NCBI GenBank assembly: GCA_016183655.1
Contig: JACPEH010000024.1
Location: forward strand, 62,001 to 126,000
DNA from: Rhodocyclales bacterium
Lineage (GTDB): Bacteria; Pseudomonadota; Gammaproteobacteria; Burkholderiales; Rhodocyclaceae
DNA: 64,000 bases
Direction of reading: 5' to 3'
In this document: in pieces, positions 59,460 to 64,000 of the stretch
How positions within the stretch are numbered: the first letter of the stretch is position 1
Layout of the letters: every line of letters begins with the position of its first letter
Position numbers and translations under genes: made by a program
The notes under the pieces: generated by a model
The model's database searches: none
Told to the model about the DNA's origin: nothing
The model's input: only the letters and a program-made list of their open reading frames with translations

Positions 59460-59487
59460 TTGTAGTTAAACGTAAAGCAAATATAAT
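59460..59487 (+). promoter_or_regulatory. Sigma-70-like promoter upstream of hyfB in a 385-bp gene-free region
   Basis: TTGTAG (59460-59465) and TATAAT (59482-59487) are separated by 16 bp in a short AT-rich island. The stretch 59370-59754 has no gene that I can support: it contains this promoter, a divergent GATAAT-type element for the hypothetical gene, and GC-rich leader sequence with one sigma-54-like motif. Confidence 0.5.
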
Positions 59488-59640
59488 GTAAATCGATCGT
59501 TGCTCTCGATGATGCAGGCGGCCGTCTCCCCTCTTCTGGAAAAGAGCCGTGTCGCACGCGCGGGCGCTGCTCGACGGGGCGGCTGCACTGCTCCGTCACG
59601 ATGGCGGGCGGTTTGCGCAGCGGGGCCGGGGCGGGCGATA

Positions 59641-59656
59641 TGGCAAGGGGTTCGCG
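59641..59656 (+). promoter_or_regulatory. Possible sigma-54 promoter for hyfB
   Basis: TGGCAAG-N4-TCGC keeps the diagnostic GG and GC at the required 12-bp spacing and matches the TGGCACG-N4-TTGC consensus in most positions. It would start transcription near 59667, about 90 bases before hyfB. E. coli hyf is sigma-54 dependent, which makes the match more interesting but not proven. Confidence 0.35.
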
Positions 59657-59754
59657 GATCGTGCCGCTGCCTGTATGCTTTGGGCAGAAACCGAAAGGGG
59701 AAAAACAATCGTGGGGCTGGTGCGTGCGGAAGTGTCCGGAACGTCGGAGGGCCG

Positions 59755-61761
59755 ATGCTGAGTCTGCTGCCGATCGACGGCGTTCTCGCCGTCATTGCCG
59801 CGTGGTTGTCGATCGGCATTTGCGGGGTGTTCGCGCTGCGGCGCTTTGCCTTCGTCTCGCGTGTGCTGTTCCCCGCCGGCGGCCTGGTCTGTCTGGCGCT
59901 GGCGCTGTTCGCCCTGCAGGCGCTGTTTCAGTCGCCGCAGGTCGCGGTGCTGCCGCTTGGACTGCCGGGCCTGCCCTTCCATCTTCGGCTCGATGCGCTG
60001 GCCGCCTTCTTCCTGCTGGTGATCGGCGGCGCCGGCGCCGGCGTCTCGATCTTCGCCGCCGGTTACTTTCGCCAGGGCGAGGGCACGCCGCCTGGCCTGC
60101 TCTGCCTCGAATACCACGTGTTCCTCGCCAGCATGGCGATGGTCGTTCTCGCGGACGATGCCTACGCCTTCATGGTGGCGTGGGAGACGATGGCGCTCTC
60201 CTCGTTCTTCCTGGTCACTGCCAACCACAAGGTGCCGGAAATCCGCGACGCCGGCTTCCTCTACCTGCTCGTCGCGCATGTCGGCGCGATCGCGATCCTG
60301 CTCTGCTTCGGCGTGCTGCAGGCGAATACCGGCGACTACACCTTCGCCAACATGCGGGCGCAGTCGCTGACCCCGTTCTGGGCGTCGGCCGCTTTCCTGC
60401 TGGCACTTTTCGGTTTCGGCGCCAAGGCCGGCATCTTTCCGCTCCATGTCTGGCTGCCGGAGGCGCACCCGGCGGCGCCTTCGCCGGTTTCCGCGCTGAT
60501 GAGCGGCGTCATGCTGAAAACCGCGGTGTATGGCATGGTGCGCGTGAGCTTCGATCTGCTGCACCTGCAACTCTGGTGGTGGGGGGCGCTGCTGCTGGCG
60601 GTCGGGTTGGCCACCGCGCTTTTCGGCGTCGTCTTCGCGACCGTGCAGAGCGACATGAAACGCCTGCTCGCCTATTCCTCGATCGAGAACATCGGTCTGC
60701 TGTTCGCTGCCATCGGTCTCGCCGTGATCTTCAACGCTTACGGGATGCGCGCGCTGTCGGCGCTGGCGCTCACCGCCTGCCTGTTCCACGTGGCCAGCCA
60801 CGCTCTGTTCAAGAGCCTGCTCTTCGTCGGCACCGGCATGGTGCTGCATGCCACCGGGCAGCGTAACCTCGGCCGCCTCGGTGGCCTAGTGCGCTTCATG
60901 CCGTGGGTCGCCTGGCTGGTGCTGATCGGCGTCCTGGCGAGTTCTGGGCTGCCGCCGTTGTCGGGGTTTGCGTCGGAATGGCTGCTGCTGCAGACCTTCC
61001 TGTTCACGCCGGGATTGCCGCACCCGTTCCTCAACATGGTGATTCCGGTGCTTGCCGCCGCCGTTGCCCTGATCGCGGCGCTCGCCGGTTACGCCATGGT
61101 GAAGTTCTTCGGCGTCGTCTTTCTCGGCCAGCCGCGCGAAGAGACGCTCCGCGAGGCGCACGATGCCGGTTGGCTGGAGCGGATCGGCATGCTCTGGCTG
61201 GCGGCCGGCTGCGTCGTGCTCGGCTTGCTGCCGACACAGTTCATCGTGCTGATCGACCGCGTCACGATCGACCTCCTCGGCTGGGGGCTCGGGCGCCAGG
61301 TGGCGCAAACCGGCTGGCTGATCCTCGCGCCTTTCTCGGTCGAGCGCGCCAGCTTTTCGCCGCTGCTGTTCTTCGGCGGCGTGCTTTTCTGCAGCGTGCT
61401 CGCCTTCCTGCTGGTGCGGGCGATTTATCACGGCCATATGCGCCGCGCACCGCCGTGGGACTGCGGCTTCGCCTGGCAGACCGCACGCATGCAGGATACG
61501 GCAGAGGGCTTCGGGCAGCCGATCCGGCAGATTTTCGAGCCGCTGCTCCGCCTTGAGCGGCATCTGCCGACCGCCGCCGATCGCGAGCCGAGGTACCGGG
61601 TCGTCGTCGGGGACCATTCGTGGTTCCGCCTCTACCTGCCGATCGCGCATGGCGTCGAGTTTCTGGCGCGGCAGGTCGGGCGTTTGCAGCGCGGCCGGAT
61701 CTCGATCTACCTGCTCTACAGTTTTCTGACCCTGCTGTTCATGCTCTTCCTGGTGCGCTGA
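59755..61761 (+). CDS. hyfB: Hydrogenase-4 subunit B-like membrane protein (NuoL/MrpA-type)
   Basis: A 668-residue polytopic protein, close in length to E. coli HyfB (about 670). The antiporter-like core shows GFGAKAGIFPLHVWLPEAHP, VWLPEAHPAAPSPVSALMSG and the later SHALFKSLLFVGTG. The last 120 residues (RRAPPWDCGFAWQT) are typical of HyfB/HycC. It would form the proton-translocating arm of a membrane-bound hydrogenase or formate-linked complex. ATG 59755 follows CGGAGGG; the open frame upstream lacks these features. Confidence 0.88.
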   Translation: MLSLLPIDGVLAVIAAWLSIGICGVFALRRFAFVSRVLFPAGGLVCLALALFALQALFQSPQVAVLPLGLPGLPFHLRLDALAAFFLLVIGGAGAGVSIFAAGYFRQGEGTPPGLLCLEYHVFLASMAMVVLADDAYAFMVAWETMALSSFFLVTANHKVPEIRDAGFLYLLVAHVGAIAILLCFGVLQANTGDYTFANMRAQSLTPFWASAAFLLALFGFGAKAGIFPLHVWLPEAHPAAPSPVSALMSGVMLKTAVYGMVRVSFDLLHLQLWWWGALLLAVGLATALFGVVFATVQSDMKRLLAYSSIENIGLLFAAIGLAVIFNAYGMRALSALALTACLFHVASHALFKSLLFVGTGMVLHATGQRNLGRLGGLVRFMPWVAWLVLIGVLASSGLPPLSGFASEWLLLQTFLFTPGLPHPFLNMVIPVLAAAVALIAALAGYAMVKFFGVVFLGQPREETLREAHDAGWLERIGMLWLAAGCVVLGLLPTQFIVLIDRVTIDLLGWGLGRQVAQTGWLILAPFSVERASFSPLLFFGGVLFCSVLAFLLVRAIYHGHMRRAPPWDCGFAWQTARMQDTAEGFGQPIRQIFEPLLRLERHLPTAADREPRYRVVVGDHSWFRLYLPIAHGVEFLARQVGRLQRGRISIYLLYSFLTLLFMLFLVR

Positions 61762-62708
61762 TGACGTTGTCCGGACTCCTCTCGCAATGCCTGGCCCTGG
61801 TTCTGGCGCTCGTGCTGGCGCCCTTGCTGACCGGCTGGGTGAACCAGTGGCGGGCGTGGCTGCAGAATCGCTCCGGCCCGGGCCTGCTGCAGCCCTACCG
61901 GATGCTGCACAAATTGTTCAACAAGGAATCGGTGCTGGCGGAGAGCGCGTCGCCGTTCTTCCGTGCCGCGCCGTACATCATCTTCGGCTGCATGACGCTC
62001 GCTTGCGCCATCATCCCGATGCTGTCGACCGACCTGCCGCTGTCAATCGCCGCCGATGCCATCGCGCTGGTCGGGCTGTTCGCCGTGGCCCGCGTCTTCC
62101 TCTCGCTGGCGGCGATGGACATCGGCACCTCGTTCGGGTCGCTCGGTGCGCGCCGCGAGATGCTGGTCGGCTTCCTCGCCGAGCCGGCACTGCTCGCCGT
62201 GCTGTTTACGGCCTCGCTGATCGCCAACTCGACGGCGCTGACGACCATCGTCACCAGCCTCGCTCATCGCGAGTTCGCCATTTACCCGAGCCTCGCCTTC
62301 GCCGGCATCGCCTTCACCTTCGTGTCATTTGCCGAGAATGCGCGGGTGCCGGTCGACAACCCGGCCACCCACCTCGAACTGACGATGATCCACGAGGCAT
62401 TGATCCTCGAATACTCCGGCCGCCATCTGGCGCTGATCGAATGGGCGGCGAGCCTCAAGCTCTTCGCCTATTCCTGCATCGGCCTGGCCATCTTCTTCCC
62501 GTGGGGCATTGCCGAGGCCGAGGCGCCGCTGGCGCTGATCTTCGCCATCCCGGCGCTGGTCTCCAAACTGGCGATCGGCGGCTTCCTGCTCGCCCTGATC
62601 GAGACGCTGTCGGCCAAGATGCGGATTTTCCGCGTTCCCGAGTTCCTGGCGTCGGCCTTCATGCTGGCGGTGATCGGCATGCTGGTGCACTTGCTGCTGG
62701 GGGTTTGA
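61761..62708 (+). CDS. hyfC: Hydrogenase-4 subunit C-like membrane protein (NuoH-type)
   Basis: A 315-residue protein, the same length as E. coli HyfC. It belongs to the respiratory-chain subunit 1 family: LLQPYRMLHKLFNKE, AMDIGTSFGSLGARREML and the ENARVPVDNPATHLELTMIH segment are conserved. It anchors the soluble electron-transfer arm. The start ATG overlaps the hyfB TGA (TGATG), and the stop overlaps the hyfE start in the same way. Confidence 0.9.
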   Translation: MTLSGLLSQCLALVLALVLAPLLTGWVNQWRAWLQNRSGPGLLQPYRMLHKLFNKESVLAESASPFFRAAPYIIFGCMTLACAIIPMLSTDLPLSIAADAIALVGLFAVARVFLSLAAMDIGTSFGSLGARREMLVGFLAEPALLAVLFTASLIANSTALTTIVTSLAHREFAIYPSLAFAGIAFTFVSFAENARVPVDNPATHLELTMIHEALILEYSGRHLALIEWAASLKLFAYSCIGLAIFFPWGIAEAEAPLALIFAIPALVSKLAIGGFLLALIETLSAKMRIFRVPEFLASAFMLAVIGMLVHLLLGV

Positions 62709-63367
62709 TGAACGCGCTGATTTCCCAACTGGTCAATCTCTTCGCCGCCGTGATGCTGATCCTCGCCTTCGCCATGCTCAGCCAGCGGCGGGTGATCACG
62801 CTGATCCATCTATTCGCCATGCAGGGGCTGGCGGTGGTCGGGGCGACGACGGTGGTGGCCTATGTCACGCACCAGCACCACCTGTATTACTCGGCGTTGC
62901 TGACGCTGGTTCTGAAAGTCTTCCTGATTCCCTTCCTGCTCCATCGCGTGATCGACCGCCTCAACGTCAAATGGGACATCGAGACCCTGTTCAACATCCC
63001 GACGCAGATGATCGTCGGCATCGGCCTGGTCATCTTCGCCTTCAATGTGTCGCTGCCGATCGCCCGCTTCTCGGAGACGATTTCACGCGGCACGCTCGGC
63101 ATCGCGCTGGCCTGCCTGCTGCTCTCGTTCCTGATGATGATCACCCGCGCCAAGGCGGTGCCGCAGGTGGTCGGCTTCCTGGCGATGGAGAACGCCCTCT
63201 TCTTCGCGGCGACCTCGGCCACCTACGGCATGCCGATGGTGGTCGAGCTCGGCATCGCGCTCGACGTGCTGGTCGGCATCCTGATCATGGGGGTGTTCAT
63301 GTTCCAGATCCGCGAGCAGTTCGAGAGCCTCGACATTCGCCACCTTGAAAAGCTCAAGGAGGACTAG
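62708..63367 (+). CDS. hyfE: Hydrogenase-4 subunit E-like membrane protein
   Basis: A 219-residue membrane protein with several TM helices, similar in length to E. coli HyfE. It starts NALISQLVNLFAAVMLILAF, and the region DVLVGILIMGVFMFQIREQF is NuoK-like. It would be a small proton-channel-like subunit of the Hyf complex. The ATG overlaps the hyfC stop. HyfD, which sits between C and E in E. coli, is missing here. Confidence 0.85.
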   Translation: MNALISQLVNLFAAVMLILAFAMLSQRRVITLIHLFAMQGLAVVGATTVVAYVTHQHHLYYSALLTLVLKVFLIPFLLHRVIDRLNVKWDIETLFNIPTQMIVGIGLVIFAFNVSLPIARFSETISRGTLGIALACLLLSFLMMITRAKAVPQVVGFLAMENALFFAATSATYGMPMVVELGIALDVLVGILIMGVFMFQIREQFESLDIRHLEKLKED

Positions 63368-63371
63368 GCGC

Positions 63372-64000
63372 GTGGATCCCCTGTTCCTCGTCTTCGTCGT
63401 GCCGCTGCTCGGCGGCTTCGTCCTCGCCGCCTGCGGCCATCGGCCCTATGCCCGCGACGTCAACGTCGTCTTCAGCAGCGGCACGTTGCTGGCCGCGGTC
63501 TGGCTGACCGTGCGCGTCGTCGCCGGCGGTCCGATGTTCGCGCTCGACCAGCTGTTCTTCATAGACCCGCTGAACGTCTTCCTGGTGGCGCTGACCGCCT
63601 TCGTCGGTCTGACCACGGCGATCTTCTCGCGCCCCTACATGCGCGTCGAAGAAGACAAGGGCAAGATGACGCCGAAGCGCATGCGGCTCTACCACAGCAT
63701 GTACCAGTTCTTCTCCTTCACCATGCTGGTCGCGCTGACGACCAACAACCTCGGCATCCTCTGGGTGGCGATGGAGGCGGCGACGCTGACCACGGTGTTG
63801 CTGGTCTCGGTGTACCGGACGCCGGCCAGCCTGGAAGCGGCGTGGAAGTATTTCATCCTGTGCGGCGTCGGCATCGCGCAGGCGCTGTTCGGCACCATAC
63901 TGCTCTACATGGCGGCCGAGCGGGTGATCCCGCAAGGCAGCGACGCGCTGCTGTGGACCAATCTGGCTGCCGTGAAGGCGCATCTCGACCCGACCATCCT
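63372..64000 (+). CDS. hyfF: Hydrogenase-4 subunit F-like membrane protein, N-terminal part (cut by window end)
   Basis: An open frame starts at GTG 63372, 9 bases after an AAGGAGG site, and is still open at the window end (about 209 residues seen). The translation contains LNVFLVALTAFVGLTTAIF, RLYHSMYQFFSFTMLVALTT and NNLGILWVAMEAATLTTVLL, which match the NuoM/N-like HyfF family. The rest of the operon (large and small hydrogenase-type subunits) should lie beyond the window and decides whether the complex is a hydrogenase. Confidence 0.88.
   Translation, partial: MDPLFLVFVVPLLGGFVLAACGHRPYARDVNVVFSSGTLLAAVWLTVRVVAGGPMFALDQLFFIDPLNVFLVALTAFVGLTTAIFSRPYMRVEEDKGKMTPKRMRLYHSMYQFFSFTMLVALTTNNLGILWVAMEAATLTTVLLVSVYRTPASLEAAWKYFILCGVGIAQALFGTILLYMAAERVIPQGSDALLWTNLAAVKAHLDPTI

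Overview
The window is 64 kb of a high-GC betaproteobacterial chromosome, most likely from a Rhodocyclales-type organism (Dechloromonas/Azonexus/Accumulibacter neighbourhood). This placement is inferred from gene order (glyQ-glyS-gmhB-plsC; rpoD-tRNA, dnaG-yqeY-rpsU facing tsaD; leuS-lptE-holA), the density of cyclic-di-GMP proteins, TAXI-type TRAP transport and a Hyf-like membrane complex. No rRNA, CRISPR array, prophage or intact insertion sequence was seen.

Layout. 1-5762: a plus-strand run with glycyl-tRNA synthetase, heptose phosphatase, acyltransferase, YgjP-like peptidase, glyoxalase I and an FmdE-like protein. 5762-5922: a MITE-like palindromic element. 6024-10718: the minus-strand macromolecular-synthesis block (tRNA-CAU, rpoD, dnaG, yqeY, rpsU). 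10826-16913: tsaD, plsY, folB, ybaK, a cache-domain histidine kinase, xerD and ogt. 16927-20328: a DUF1850/TRAP/TAXI transporter operon. 20434-28743: a chalcone-isomerase-like protein, a PilZ-like protein, proA, a Cys-rich small protein, holA, lptE and leuS. 28924-36228: a FecR-type protein, uvrD, then a translationally coupled qor / membrane-anchored TAXI protein / ParA trio. 36229-39700: a lower-GC stretch with one large transglutaminase/TPR protein, probably acquired by transfer. 39708-41359: a divergent LysR/flavodoxin pair. 41580-48043: a signalling cluster (double receiver, two HD-GYP proteins, an HTH-EAL-HDOD fusion, a free-standing accessory domain, an HDOD protein). 48180-53182: dnaE, a small lipoprotein, a WbuC-type cupin, ompW. 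53468-58779: a GGDEF/EAL sensor coupled to a periplasmic binding protein, peroxiredoxin and acylphosphatase. 59755-64000: hyfB-hyfC-hyfE-hyfF, cut by the window end.

How parts work together. The housekeeping blocks serve translation, replication, transcription initiation and envelope biogenesis. The accessory interest is signalling. One locus appears to combine c-di-GMP hydrolysis (HD-GYP) with HDOD output proteins and a DNA-binding degenerate EAL protein. A second couples a phosphate-type periplasmic binding protein to a diguanylate cyclase/phosphodiesterase. FNR-type boxes upstream of ompW and of that binding-protein gene, and a sigma-54-like site before hyfB, suggest that responses to oxygen limitation recur in this part of the genome. 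All functional calls come from motif reading; no database search was run.
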